DNA of 64,000 bases from Candidatus Deferrimicrobiaceae bacterium (GCA_036504035.1 DASXVV010000008.1:186001-250000), one strand, 5' to 3'. Shown: positions 1 through 8,185, counted from the first letter of the stretch. The notes: generated by a model not told the origin, from the sequence alone. Program-made: numbers and translations.

Positions 1-460
1 CTTTGAAAGACGCATGAAATCCTCGCTCAAAATTTTTAAACGGCAACATCCTGGAAATCCCGCTTGTGGATTTACCATTGCCTTCATCTATAAACTCATT
101 TACTTTATCGACGGTGACCAATTTAGTCCCGAGTCCATCATCAACAAAGTCTGCGTCGGCAGAAAAATCTAAATCATGATTCCCGGGGATAATAAATATT
201 TGGTCCTTGCTTAAACTCAGCTTATTTAATAAAAGGCTTAACACGTTCTCGTCAAAACTAAGTAATGCTAATTCTGTGTCGCCGTCAAAACTTTTACCCC
301 CCTTGTCGATTAGGTCGCCAGTAAACACTAGTATGTCAATCGGTTGAGATTTTGAATGAGCAATTAAATCGTTCAGAAGTGGGCCAATGATAAATTTGCT
401 TATATCAGGCTGGCTTTCTTTCGAATAATGGAGGTCTGAAATGTGGGCGATTCTTATCAT
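1..460 (-). CDS. Metallophosphoesterase, C-terminus cut by window edge
   Basis: The reading frame opens with an ATG at 460, preceded by AAGGAG six bases upstream, and stays open to position 1. It shows the calcineurin-like phosphoesterase motifs in order: HISDLH at residues 6-11, FTGDLID, and IPGNHD about 90 residues in. These residues bind the two metals in enzymes that hydrolyse phosphodiesters or phosphomonoesters, such as the Mre11/SbcD and 3',5'-cAMP phosphodiesterase families. The substrate cannot be told from the 153 residues present. Base composition is much more AT-rich than the core genes, so it belongs to the mobile region. Confidence 0.85.
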   Translation of the reverse strand, partial: MIRIAHISDLHYSKESQPDISKFIIGPLLNDLIAHSKSQPIDILVFTGDLIDKGGKSFDGDTELALLSFDENVLSLLLNKLSLSKDQIFIIPGNHDLDFSADADFVDDGLGTKLVTVDKVNEFIDEGNGKSTSGISRMLPFKNFERGFHASFK

Positions 461-485
461 TTACTACTCCTTCTGCATGTTCTTC

Positions 486-2639
486 CTAGTTGCCCCTCAT
501 CCTTTTCATCGCCTGCGCGATTACTTTCCCCACAGCCTCCCGCTTGGCCGTCTTGTGCGCTTCCTCAACGGCTTGGTACTCCACCTTAACCTTGTATCCC
601 TTTACCATACCCTCGGTCGCAAGGCTCTTGGCCGCTTCCTTTTCTAGCAGAATGAGGACTTCCTCGGGCTGAAGGAAGAGCACTTTTGCCTGGGCTGCAT
701 CATCCAGCTTTTCTAAAGCCAGCTTTCGGACCTTCTCCAGCGCCCTCTTCTCCGCCGAACAGAGGATCACCGTCCCATAGCCCGTCGCCAGGCATTTCTC
801 GATGTTCCCCAATTCATGCTCGCCGCTGGTGGTCATCGAGATTTCGCAAGCGATGCGTCCTCCGTCCCGGCTCAACCCCACATCAACGCTTCCCGATCCA
901 TCAGGGATTTGCTCTTCGATGATAGCCCGAAATCCTTTTTCCTCCGCCATCCGCTTGATGAGGGACTGAAGATATTTGTGTTGCTGGCCTCCCTTGCCTT
1001 CGGTTGCCGGTTGTCGATCTGCCTTGACCCTTTTCCTCGTAGCAGGCGCTGGCATCTGAATGATTGGGGTGGGAGGCGGAATCGTTTCGATGGTCTCCGC
1101 GAGCGGAAGGACGGCTATCGGGATTACTTTGGCTGGTCCTGCCTGCCGAATTTCCCGGCGCTCCTGGGCGACTTCCTTTCTCCGGTAGGTTTCCGCCTTC
1201 AGCGTTTCGCGCGGCACCAGATATTTCATCCCGAAGGGCAGCTTTTTCATGAAGTCCAAATATTCTGATTCGCTCTTGTCCAATGTTCCCCAGGCCGGTT
1301 CGATATCGGCAGTCTGGATCGGAATGATCCCGCCTTCGATCTTGTGCTTGGCGAAACAGCAGCGAGGTGACAAGGTTTGCAGCTCCTTGATCCGCTGTTC
1401 CCACTCCTCCCGGTAGCTCCAATAATTTGGCCGGGAACCGGTGTGGGACTTGACCTCGAATCCGGAATACTCGAATGCTTCTTTGGACAGGTGTTCCGCG
1501 TCCTGGCGATTGATCCGGAAGAAGACTTGCATTCCGGTGTTACCCAGAATGAGGCTTCGAAGTTCGGTCGAAATCTGAGCTAGCGTCTGGTGCGCCATGA
1601 TAAGGGATAGCCCGTATTTCCGGGCTTCCGACAGAACGACGGAAAACGACTCGCTGGCGAAATTTTGAAACTCGTCGATGTAGAGATAGAAGGGGGTGCG
1701 CCTACTCTGCGGAATGTCCGCTCGCGAAAAAGCGGCCATCTGAATTTTCGCCATCAGGAGCGAACCCAATAAATCCGACGAACCCTTAAGCTTTCCCTTG
1801 TCCAGCTTGATGAGCAGGATTTTCTGCTGGTCCATGATTTCCCGGAAGTTGAAGGAATTCTTGGACGAAGAAAACATTGCCCGGATGCGCTCGTCGGAGA
1901 GGAAGGCGTTGATCTTGTTCATCACCGGTTCGATCCAGGTGAGCTGGCTGCGGTCGGTCATCTGGTCGAATCGTTGAAAATATTCCTGCGCGATGGGATG
2001 ACTGACTTTCGTGAGAACATCTTTCCGGAAATCTCGATCAGTCAGGAAGTGCGGTAAGTCCGCCAGGCTAAAACTGGCCTCCCCTAGGGCAATCATGGAA
2101 CTGCGCATCAGGTCTTCCATTCGGACGCCCCAGGAATCGGACCAGATTTTCCGGAAGGCACTGACCAGTTCGTTGACCTGTTCCGGCACGGAAACGTTGG
2201 GAAGCCGCTCCAGCGGATTGAAAGTGACGGTCAAAGTGGGATGGGTCGGGTCAACCAGTATGATGCGCTCGGATAGTTCTCGCTCGGTATATGTGCAAGC
2301 CAAGAAGCCTTTGATGTCCTCGATCAAATCACCATGCGGATCGATGACCGCAAAGCCGTTTCGCTGTTCGATATCTTGATGGATGAGATATTCGAGGAAT
2401 TTGGTTTTGCCGGAGCCGGTAGCGCCGATGACATAGAAATGGGTAGCCCGGTCTTTCTGGGATATTTTCGCCAGCTGGAATTCGTTTTTGTCCGAACTCA
2501 AATACCAACCGAGGTTGAGAGAGTCGGAAATGTTTTTGTCGACGATTTTGGGGTAGGGGTCGTCTGCGACCAGCTCCGGAATAACTACCGGCGCGGGACT
2601 GGATTCGGTGTTCCCAAACAGATAATTCAAAAAGCTCAT
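486..2639 (-). CDS. TraD/HerA-type P-loop ATPase with C-terminal nuclease-like domain
   Basis: A 717-residue ATPase of the type IV coupling protein/HerA-FtsK superfamily. Walker A (GATGSGKT) lies near residue 70, followed by the AVIDPHGDLI signature typical of conjugative-transfer ATPases. A Walker B (FYLYIDEFQNF) lies near residue 340. No transmembrane segment is visible, unlike classic TraD/VirD4. After a proline-rich linker, residues about 585-680 read like a PD-(D/E)xK fold (GSVDVGL then IACEIS), but the usual lysine after the glutamate is serine. I chose the ATG at 2639, nine bases after GGAG, over an upstream TTG. It closely follows the membrane-protein gene that ends at 2661. Likely a DNA-translocating motor; substrate unknown. 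Confidence 0.75.
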   Translation of the reverse strand: MSFLNYLFGNTESSPAPVVIPELVADDPYPKIVDKNISDSLNLGWYLSSDKNEFQLAKISQKDRATHFYVIGATGSGKTKFLEYLIHQDIEQRNGFAVIDPHGDLIEDIKGFLACTYTERELSERIILVDPTHPTLTVTFNPLERLPNVSVPEQVNELVSAFRKIWSDSWGVRMEDLMRSSMIALGEASFSLADLPHFLTDRDFRKDVLTKVSHPIAQEYFQRFDQMTDRSQLTWIEPVMNKINAFLSDERIRAMFSSSKNSFNFREIMDQQKILLIKLDKGKLKGSSDLLGSLLMAKIQMAAFSRADIPQSRRTPFYLYIDEFQNFASESFSVVLSEARKYGLSLIMAHQTLAQISTELRSLILGNTGMQVFFRINRQDAEHLSKEAFEYSGFEVKSHTGSRPNYWSYREEWEQRIKELQTLSPRCCFAKHKIEGGIIPIQTADIEPAWGTLDKSESEYLDFMKKLPFGMKYLVPRETLKAETYRRKEVAQERREIRQAGPAKVIPIAVLPLAETIETIPPPTPIIQMPAPATRKRVKADRQPATEGKGGQQHKYLQSLIKRMAEEKGFRAIIEEQIPDGSGSVDVGLSRDGGRIACEISMTTSGEHELGNIEKCLATGYGTVILCSAEKRALEKVRKLALEKLDDAAQAKVLFLQPEEVLILLEKEAAKSLATEGMVKGYKVKVEYQAVEEAHKTAKREAVGKVIAQAMKRMRGN

Positions 2640-2660
2640 CCGGTGCTGCTCCAAAGCTAA

Positions 2661-3317
2661 TCAGGAAATTCCCAAGAAGCCTTTCGATTTGCGATTAATC
2701 TTGGAGGTATCCTGTCCAAGACCTTGTGCGGTTTTTTCCACGGCTTTGAAGACGCAGTTATCGATGTTGGTCAGGTAGGAGCGAAGATCACTTTCATCGA
2801 AAAGATCGAGGTCCGCGAGCGTGGCGGGAATGACATTGACATACGGCAGCAGGAGCAGCAGGGATTGCAGGAGAGTCGGTTTGTAGAGCAGGTGCCAGGA
2901 AACCACTAGATTTTCTCCGTAGTCGCGGGCGTTGACATAGATTTGATAGGGTTGGAGGCGGTAGTTGCCATGGTCGCGAATGGTAAGGAAGTCACGGGAT
3001 TTCCCAATGAGTCCCGTGACAATCCCCGGAGTCATGGATTTACGTGCCATTGAAAGGTTGGGGACCTTAGAGTCGTTGATGAAAAACTCGGAATCATTAA
3101 AAACGTCTTCGGCCTTGCCATGGGCTTTTTCGATCATGGTTCCCCATGTCTCTTTCACTTGGCCTTTTTTGAGAATTCCATCCGGACCGAAGCCGAAATA
3201 CAGGCCGGCGACAATCAGGACGAGGCCTATGAAACCAAATACATGAGAGAAGATGGGAGCTAGGATGAGACAGATGAGGCCAGCTACGACCAGAGCGACG
3301 ATGGTTCCTTTTGACAT
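2661..3317 (-). CDS. Membrane-anchored protein of unknown function
   Basis: A 218-residue protein. Two hydrophobic segments at residues about 5-40 form an N-terminal membrane hairpin. The soluble remainder has a hydrophobic stretch near residues 150-165 (LLQSLLLLLPYVNVIPATL). The ATG at 3317 has GGAGGG five bases upstream; a longer frame starting at 3365 has no better site. The gene ends 21 bases before the ATPase start, so the two are probably co-transcribed and may act together at the membrane. I do not recognise the family. Confidence 0.6.
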   Translation of the reverse strand: MSKGTIVALVVAGLICLILAPIFSHVFGFIGLVLIVAGLYFGFGPDGILKKGQVKETWGTMIEKAHGKAEDVFNDSEFFINDSKVPNLSMARKSMTPGIVTGLIGKSRDFLTIRDHGNYRLQPYQIYVNARDYGENLVVSWHLLYKPTLLQSLLLLLPYVNVIPATLADLDLFDESDLRSYLTNIDNCVFKAVEKTAQGLGQDTSKINRKSKGFLGIS

Positions 3318-3432
3318 CTCGGCCCTCCGCATGGTTAGGTAACGGCCCGACTTTAAAAGGCACATTTCATTAGTCTACGCAACTATCATGCATTAAATTG
3401 TTCGCAAGTCAACGGTATTCTGGTTAAGATTG

Positions 3433-3936
3433 TTATCGGCCATCTCTTTGGGCATAGCCCAAAGCCGCCAATCCCACCGCTTCAAACATCCGCGTATAGT
3501 AGCGGTTTTTGTGACTGCCTTCTTTTTCCAGTTCATTGAAAAGAATTGGATATTGGGCGGCGATAGCTTGTGAGAGACTTTGCTTGTTTTGGATGGAGTC
3601 TTCGCAGTAGGAGGAAAAGAAAGCTTTCAGCTCTGATATCGAGTATTGGGAAACGTTCAATCCGCCTCCTTCCGAGTCGCGCCGGAGACAGGCGGCGAGG
3701 TCGTTCAAATGGCGCGAACTTCGGGAAGGATGCAGTTTCTTGATGGCTATATTAGTTACTTGATAGCGAGTTATTATATCATAAACTACCTTCTGGATTT
3801 TCCGTCGTTTGGTTTTCGACCATTTCCCAGAAAAACTCTTGACTCCCCACTCGCGTAAATCAGTCTCGTGAAAAATTGCGTAGCCAAGATACTTGGTGCC
3901 TGGATTAATGCCGAGGGTAACAATTGGTTTTTGCAT
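3433..3936 (-). CDS. RuvC-fold protein lacking RuvC catalytic residues
   Basis: A 167-residue protein whose start (TLGINPGTKYLGYAIF) matches the first strand and glycine loop of RuvC-family Holliday-junction resolvases (GIDPGT..GYG). The catalytic aspartate is Asn11. The second motif reads AIKKL, with lysine where RuvC has the catalytic glutamate. The C-terminal DAADALA-like motif is EAVGLAALG, so the last aspartate is glycine. The fold is therefore recognisable but at least three of four metal ligands are gone. It may bind branched DNA without cutting, or be a divergent RNase H-fold protein. It lies between the ATPase/membrane pair and the small regulators. Confidence 0.6.
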   Translation of the reverse strand: MQKPIVTLGINPGTKYLGYAIFHETDLREWGVKSFSGKWSKTKRRKIQKVVYDIITRYQVTNIAIKKLHPSRSSRHLNDLAACLRRDSEGGGLNVSQYSISELKAFFSSYCEDSIQNKQSLSQAIAAQYPILFNELEKEGSHKNRYYTRMFEAVGLAALGYAQRDGR

Positions 3937-4030
3937 CAGATTAGATTGAATATATATTTTGAGCTATCCACAGCTTGCTCGCAAAATATTTCGTTTTGTT
4001 ATTTAATTCTTGTTAGTTATATCTTGTTAG

Positions 4031-4069
4031 TGCCCTCCGGTGATGCCTATTAAGCATCCCTAGAGGGCA
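4031..4069. promoter_or_regulatory. Two-step hairpin between mobile-element genes
   Basis: An outer 7-bp stem (TGCCCTC at 4031-4037 with GAGGGCA at 4063-4069) encloses an inner GATGC/GCATC stem. It sits between the end of the winged-helix gene (4087) and the start of the RuvC-like gene (3936), both on the minus strand. There is no T-run, so an operator or an RNA structure is as likely as a terminator. Confidence 0.4.
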
Positions 4070-4086
4070 TATAGGGTATCAAAATG

Positions 4087-4413
4087 CTACACATCAGTTT
4101 TGAGCAGAAAATATCGATGGTTCTTTTTGCCTCTGGCGACAAATATTAATTTACGCGCTTCCAACTCCCACAGGGCGCGTTGGACACTGCTCCGAGCTAA
4201 ATTCAAGAAGTCAGCTAGATATTCTTGGCTCGGATATGATTTTTGCTGCCGGTCGGCAAAGTATGCCAGCGCGTTGTAGACCAGCATAGTCGAGAATCGC
4301 ATGTCTTTAGCATGTTTAGACAGAATCTCCTTGTGAATCCAATACCACGGGCCATCTTGCATGTTTCTTAAGGGCCTTGGAAGAGCGTTGGCGCATAACA
4401 GGAGTTGGTTCAT
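4087..4413 (-). CDS. Winged-helix DNA-binding protein
   Basis: A 108-residue protein. Residues about 40-100 (STMLVYNALAYFADRQQKSYPSQEYLADFLNLARSSVQ in outline) form a helix-turn-helix of the kind at the N-terminus of plasmid and phage replication initiators (HTH_36 type): a YPSQEYLA recognition lead-in, an RSSVQRAL helix and an ELEARKLI wing. It could regulate the downstream RuvC-like/ATPase genes or help start replication of an excised circle. The true start may be an internal ATG (MQDGPWYW). It is separated from the XRE gene by 14 bases, suggesting one operon. Confidence 0.6.
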   Translation of the reverse strand: MNQLLLCANALPRPLRNMQDGPWYWIHKEILSKHAKDMRFSTMLVYNALAYFADRQQKSYPSQEYLADFLNLARSSVQRALWELEARKLIFVARGKKNHRYFLLKTDV

Positions 4414-4427
4414 TAAATTGAAATATA

Positions 4428-4709
4428 TTATTTAAGCTTGTTTGTTTTTATGCTTTCTTCCTTCTTCATGATTTCCTCTCGTAGTTGTCGGACGGTATCC
4501 AGATACAAGGCCTCGGTGATGGTGCGATAGACAATCGCTAATTGAAAAAGTTTGATCGGACGTGGAAACCGTTCGCCATTTTCCCAGCGGGATATGAGGC
4601 TGGTGTTTTTGATCCCCAATAATCGGGCGACCTCTTTTTGTTTTAATCCTCTGGCTTTGCGATGTTTGCGCAGAAGATTGTTTTCTAGGGTGAGATAATA
4701 TTTTCTCAT
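4428..4709 (-). CDS. XRE-family helix-turn-helix regulator
   Basis: A 93-residue protein with a complete XRE helix-turn-helix at residues about 10-65 (LLRKHRKARGLKQKEVARLLG, then SLISRWENGERFP), followed by a short helical tail. It is the first gene of the minus-strand run 4709 to 486 and lies about 170 bases from the divergent small gene and xis/int, so it probably controls one or both directions. The family normally acts as a dimeric repressor. Confidence 0.8.
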   Translation of the reverse strand: MRKYYLTLENNLLRKHRKARGLKQKEVARLLGIKNTSLISRWENGERFPRPIKLFQLAIVYRTITEALYLDTVRQLREEIMKKEESIKTNKLK

Positions 4710-4880
4710 CTTTTTTTGTTTTACGAATTACTCTTTCAGAATACCCCCGAGCGAAATGAAAGGAATAGGGAAGAATTTGCCGGAAGCGGCAAATATGCTG
4801 GTATGCACAGTAAAGGAGAGAGTATTTGATGGAAGAGGCGGTTATTACTGGCTTACAGATAAAAAGTGTTGGAATACAAT

Positions 4881-5069
4881 ATGTGTATGAAGATACCAAA
4901 AGAAACTATCCAAAACATCAAAGACATCTATTTCGAGGACTTCGGGGAGCGGATTACGAATGCTGAGGCCCAGGAATTGGCCGAAAGGTTGATCTATTTC
5001 TATATGGTCATCTATCCGTCCAAATCAAATTCGGATCAGGAAGAGATTATCGACCTCGATCTTCTTTAG
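4881..5069 (+). CDS. Small conserved-looking protein of unknown function
   Basis: A 62-residue acidic protein beginning at one of two nearby ATGs (4881 or 4887). The sequence (IPKETIQNIKDIYFEDFGERITNAEAQELAERLIYFY) is helical with a repeating hydrophobic pattern. It reads like the short proteins often found just upstream of excisionase and integrase genes in integrative elements. No clear Shine-Dalgarno is present. Function unknown; it could be a recombination-directionality or regulatory cofactor. Confidence 0.5.
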   Translation: MCMKIPKETIQNIKDIYFEDFGERITNAEAQELAERLIYFYMVIYPSKSNSDQEEIIDLDLL

Positions 5070-5111
5070 TTGCCAGCATTTGTCTAAACAATCTAATCCA
5101 TGCTATATATG

Positions 5112-5153
5112 GCAATACAGCCCAACAACAAACAAATTGTTGACCTGTATTGC
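5112..5153. promoter_or_regulatory. Long inverted repeat upstream of xis
   Basis: GCAATACAG at 5112-5120 and CTGTATTGC at 5145-5153 are perfect 9-bp inverted arms. Inner CAACAA/TTGTTG arms extend the symmetry. The repeat sits 15 bases before the excisionase start. The same 9-mer recurs at 6710-6718, beyond the integrase. It could be an operator, or arm-type sites bound by Int or Xis. Confidence 0.6.
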
Positions 5154-5167
5154 TCATTAACAATTAA

Positions 5168-5368
5168 ATGAATACCGACGACAATACAATCAAGCTATAC
5201 ACTATCGACCAGGTAGCTGCGATTATGAGCGTTTCAAAAATCACGGTCTATCGGTTGATCGAGTCCAGAAAAATTCCCTACTACAGGATCAAGGGTTGTA
5301 TTCGATTTGCGGAAGCGGATGTCTGGGAATATCTGAGAAGCAATCGTATTGGGCCGGAAGACAGATAA
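5168..5368 (+). CDS. Excisionase-type helix-turn-helix protein
   Basis: A 66-residue protein that is almost entirely one MerR-like/excisionase DNA-binding domain: YTIDQVAAIMSVSKITVYRL, then IESRKIPYYRIKGCIRF and AEADVWEYL. Proteins of this size beside a tyrosine integrase usually bend attachment-site DNA and favour excision. The stop is six bases before the integrase ATG, so the pair is translationally close. The inverted repeat just upstream may be its binding site. Confidence 0.8.
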   Translation: MNTDDNTIKLYTIDQVAAIMSVSKITVYRLIESRKIPYYRIKGCIRFAEADVWEYLRSNRIGPEDR

Positions 5369-5373
5369 TATAT

Positions 5374-6537
5374 ATGAGCGTAAGAAAAATTAGGAATTCA
5401 TGGTGGGTTGATTTTCGTTTCAATGGTCAGAGATACCGGAAAAGAAGCCCTGTGAATTTCAAGGAAGGAGCCTTGGACTACGAATCACTTATCAGGCAAA
5501 AATTGGCTCGGGGTGAATCACTTGAGGACGAAAAGAAGAAGCCGGATGATGACTTCAAGACGTTCGCTTGGGAGTGGTTCGAGATATATGCCAAGAACAA
5601 CAACAAACATTCTGAAATATTGAGCAAAGAGACTACGCTAAGGGTTCATCTCGTTCCTTTCTTCGGAAAAATAAAAATTGGTAAAATTGATAGTCTTAAG
5701 GTCGAAGAATACAAGCGCCTCAAGGCAAAGTCAAATTTGTGCAACAAAACCATTAATAACCATTTGGCGATTTTGCGAAAATCTTTGAGCACTGCCGAGG
5801 AATGGGAACTCTTGGATCGTATTCCGAAAGTCAGACTCTTAAAGGTCCAGCCGCAAAAATATGACTTCCTGTCGGAGATAGACTGCAAAACATTGCTTGG
5901 CAGTCCAAACGGTATAATCGGAGATATGATTCTTATAGCTCTAAGGACAGGACTTCGCTTCGGTGAGATTATTGCCCTAGAGTGGCAGGATATTGATTTA
6001 GACAGACGGATGCTTTCCGTCAACAAATCCATTGCTCAGGGAGTCTTAGGGAGCCCCAAGAGCAACCGAGCACGCCATATCCCCCTATCATCTGATGTCT
6101 TTGAAATGCTCGGAGGTAGATATCAAAAAATCGGTTTCGTATTCGCAGGCGGAGATGGGAAACCATTGCGACAGTCATTTTGCGGTACAGTCCTTCATCG
6201 TATTTGCCGAGAAGCCGGATTACGGAAAATCGGTTGGCACACCTTGCGACATACCTTTGCCTCGACCTTGGTCAAGAAAGGAATATCCCTAAAAGCTGTC
6301 CAGGAACTCTTGGGGCATTCCGATATCAGAATGACGATGCGTTATGCCCATTTGAGTCAATCCGAATTGCGGTCAGCCATTGATGTCCTAGATCCGCAAA
6401 ATGATTTTGGGCAACAGATGGGCAACACTCGACAATTCCGAGTCGCGGTCACCAATCAATCGGAAATGGACAAAGTCGATTATCTGGCTCTACAAAAGCA
6501 AAAAGTCGATACCGAAGTACCGACTTTCTGCGATTAA
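5374..6537 (+). CDS. Tyrosine recombinase (phage/ICE-type integrase)
   Basis: A 387-residue site-specific integrase. Residues 1-60 resemble an arm-binding AP2-like domain (RKIRNSWWVDFRFNGQRYRK). A SAM-like core-binding domain follows, then the catalytic domain with LRTGLRFGE (first arginine), HTLRHTF (H-x-x-R) and MRYAHLS (nucleophilic tyrosine). The ATG at 5374 was chosen over the longer frame because it directly follows the xis stop and begins the known domain. It should cut and rejoin att sites for integration and excision. The C-terminal tail after the tyrosine (about 45 residues) is unremarkable. Confidence 0.9.
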   Translation: MSVRKIRNSWWVDFRFNGQRYRKRSPVNFKEGALDYESLIRQKLARGESLEDEKKKPDDDFKTFAWEWFEIYAKNNNKHSEILSKETTLRVHLVPFFGKIKIGKIDSLKVEEYKRLKAKSNLCNKTINNHLAILRKSLSTAEEWELLDRIPKVRLLKVQPQKYDFLSEIDCKTLLGSPNGIIGDMILIALRTGLRFGEIIALEWQDIDLDRRMLSVNKSIAQGVLGSPKSNRARHIPLSSDVFEMLGGRYQKIGFVFAGGDGKPLRQSFCGTVLHRICREAGLRKIGWHTLRHTFASTLVKKGISLKAVQELLGHSDIRMTMRYAHLSQSELRSAIDVLDPQNDFGQQMGNTRQFRVAVTNQSEMDKVDYLALQKQKVDTEVPTFCD

Positions 6538-6540
6538 ATT

Positions 6541-6565
6541 TGTACCGCGTATGGGATTCGAACCG
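6541..6565 (-). other. tRNA 3'-end-like fragment, possible attachment core
   Basis: Four bases after the integrase stop, the minus strand reads GGTTCGAATCCCATACGCGG, which resembles the T-loop and 3' acceptor half of a tRNA. No 5' half, anticodon arm or paired T-stem is present. Tyrosine integrases often insert into tRNA 3' ends and leave such a duplicate, so this may be an att core. The rest of 6566-6734 holds only the GCAATACAG copy and no visible gene. Confidence 0.35.
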
Positions 6566-6734
6566 CCAAATACAGCGAAATAAAATCCCTTAAACACGGT
6601 ATTTTCTCGAAAGTAAGCAAAAACTTACTGTATCAAATCTAATCTGTTATTATCTAAAATATCTATCTTTATCGCTTTTTGGGCAACAGGCGGTCAACGC
6701 TTGTATGTAGCAATACAGGGAAGAGATAAAATAA

Positions 6735-7211
6735 CTACTCCATCTGCTTGCTGGAAATCTGGGCAGATACAATGGCGGAAGAGGTTTGAACAAATTTTAC
6801 AAACCTTTTATTTTGATATTTACGAATATCGTTCCATATAACCCTAGGAATTGGAAGGCTGAAAAAATCTACGATATCTTTTCGTAATCCGTCTATCGGT
6901 GCAATGGCGTTAGCCTCTATCGCTTCAAATGTTGCGTTTAAATGAAGGATCATCATAGTGACAAATATTCTCTCTTCTCTGGTTACTTGCCGTCGAGACA
7001 AATCAACTGCTGGATCAAATATAACTTGCAACTCCGGGTGTTCGAAGGTGTTTGCCCACATATCTCGATGATATTGTGTGATTTGGAAAAGATTTGCGAT
7101 TCGTTGGGATTTATTATTCGAGCGTAATGTGTGAGCAGTAAAGAGTAAGCTACTCATTATGCCAAGTGTCTGTATAACGCTAAACCAATTTGTGCTAAGC
7201 CATTGAACCAT
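6735..7211 (-). CDS. Membrane-anchored protein, third gene of a three-gene module
   Basis: A 158-residue protein if started at the ATG at 7211, 14 bases after the upstream stop; an in-frame ATG at 7277 would add 22 residues and overlap that gene. A single membrane segment (WFSVIQTLGIMSSLLFTAHT) is followed by a helical cytoplasmic part with HRDMWANTF, FDPAVDLSRRQVTREE and IPRVIWNDIRKY. From memory this pattern recalls DUF6082/DUF4760-like proteins, but I am not sure of the family. Co-directional with the DUF6879-like gene and the small protein upstream. Confidence 0.55.
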   Translation of the reverse strand: MVQWLSTNWFSVIQTLGIMSSLLFTAHTLRSNNKSQRIANLFQITQYHRDMWANTFEHPELQVIFDPAVDLSRRQVTREERIFVTMMILHLNATFEAIEANAIAPIDGLRKDIVDFFSLPIPRVIWNDIRKYQNKRFVKFVQTSSAIVSAQISSKQME

Positions 7212-7224
7212 CGAATGGGCATCG

Positions 7225-7827
7225 TCACTTAAGACGATTTTGCCTTTCAAAGTGACCAAATGGTATTGATATTTCATGGTATCGGGTCGCCAAATCAGCA
7301 AATACTCTTACATCATCAAGATCGTCAATCAGCCATCCTCCGTTTGATTGACCGTTCTTGTCATAATTATGGACAAGAACGGTCTTAGCATCAAACATAA
7401 GAAAATCCGAAGCAATGTAAAGATCAGAGCTGTGGTCAATATTGGTAAGATCAACGACCAGAATCCGTTCTCCATATTTTGAGCTTATCCGATAGGATTC
7501 AAATTCATAGTTTAAATATTCAGATAACGGCTTTTCAACCGCCCTCATTCGAATGATGCTTACATTTTTTCTTGCTGCCTGTTCATAAAACAAATGAAGC
7601 GCTTCGATCCTATTTTCCAGATGTTGTATGGCACTATCCATATCTTTTTGTTGGAAAGCTTGGTAGCTAGGATCATCCGGTTCGTAGTAACTTTGAAGAC
7701 GTTCGAACTTAAAAAATTGAATAGATAGTGCGCTCCAAAATTTAGAGAAAGCATCGTCAAATGACGCGGCATCAAGTGCCTTCGCTTTGCGTATTGCGTT
7801 TGATACTTCGTTATTTAGGGTTTGCAT
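7225..7827 (-). CDS. DUF6879-like protein
   Basis: A 200-residue protein. It has the layout I know from DUF6879 proteins, which are common in actinobacteria: an early FDDAFSKFWSALSIQFFKFERLQSYYEP block, a middle IRMRAVEKPLSEYLNYEFESY block, a GERILVVDL segment, then DFLMFDAKTVLVHNYDKNG and a C-terminal FADLATRYHEISIPF helix. The function of the family is not established. The gene begins two bases after the small upstream gene stops and runs into the membrane-protein gene, so all three should be co-translated. Confidence 0.6.
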   Translation of the reverse strand: MQTLNNEVSNAIRKAKALDAASFDDAFSKFWSALSIQFFKFERLQSYYEPDDPSYQAFQQKDMDSAIQHLENRIEALHLFYEQAARKNVSIIRMRAVEKPLSEYLNYEFESYRISSKYGERILVVDLTNIDHSSDLYIASDFLMFDAKTVLVHNYDKNGQSNGGWLIDDLDDVRVFADLATRYHEISIPFGHFERQNRLK

Positions 7828-7829
7828 GT

Positions 7830-8060
7830 CTATGATATGTAAGGTTTTGCTCCAACAAGTATCCGACGTGGAATTACGACAATTTTCTCATCAGGGCCGC
7901 AGTTGGCATCGTTTGGGAGCGAAGGAACGAGAAGATTAGTCTGGTCAATACCAATGACTGCAATGTCGCCGTTTTCCAATTCCCAAATATCGGGGCATCC
8001 AGTCAGTCCGGGTGTCTGTCCTGCGTCATGCGGATGGGGACCGAGCCGTTTTTTGAACAT
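7830..8060 (-). CDS. Small protein that pairs with DUF6879-like genes
   Basis: A 76-residue protein starting at the ATG at 8060, which has a strong GGAGGTGG just upstream; a longer frame starting at 8135 lacks such a site. Conserved-looking elements are GCPDIWELENGDIAVIGIDQT and CGPDEKIVVIPRRILVGAK. I recall very similar small proteins next to DUF6879 genes in Streptomyces and related bacteria, which makes this module look imported or shared across phyla. Function unknown. First gene of the module. Confidence 0.6.
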   Translation of the reverse strand: MFKKRLGPHPHDAGQTPGLTGCPDIWELENGDIAVIGIDQTNLLVPSLPNDANCGPDEKIVVIPRRILVGAKPYIS

Positions 8061-8185
8061 TTGCCACCTCCATGATAAGTCTGGCAGGATGAGAGACCTT
8101 CCTATAGGTTCGCTATAGCATGATGCAAATTGCATGTCAATCCATTATTTGCACTCGGGCGTCGGATGCAGAGAGCGGCCAAGGA

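Noticed and set aside
6541-6565. A tRNA gene
   Set aside because: Only a T-loop/3' acceptor-like stretch is present; there is no anticodon arm, D-arm or matching 5' acceptor.
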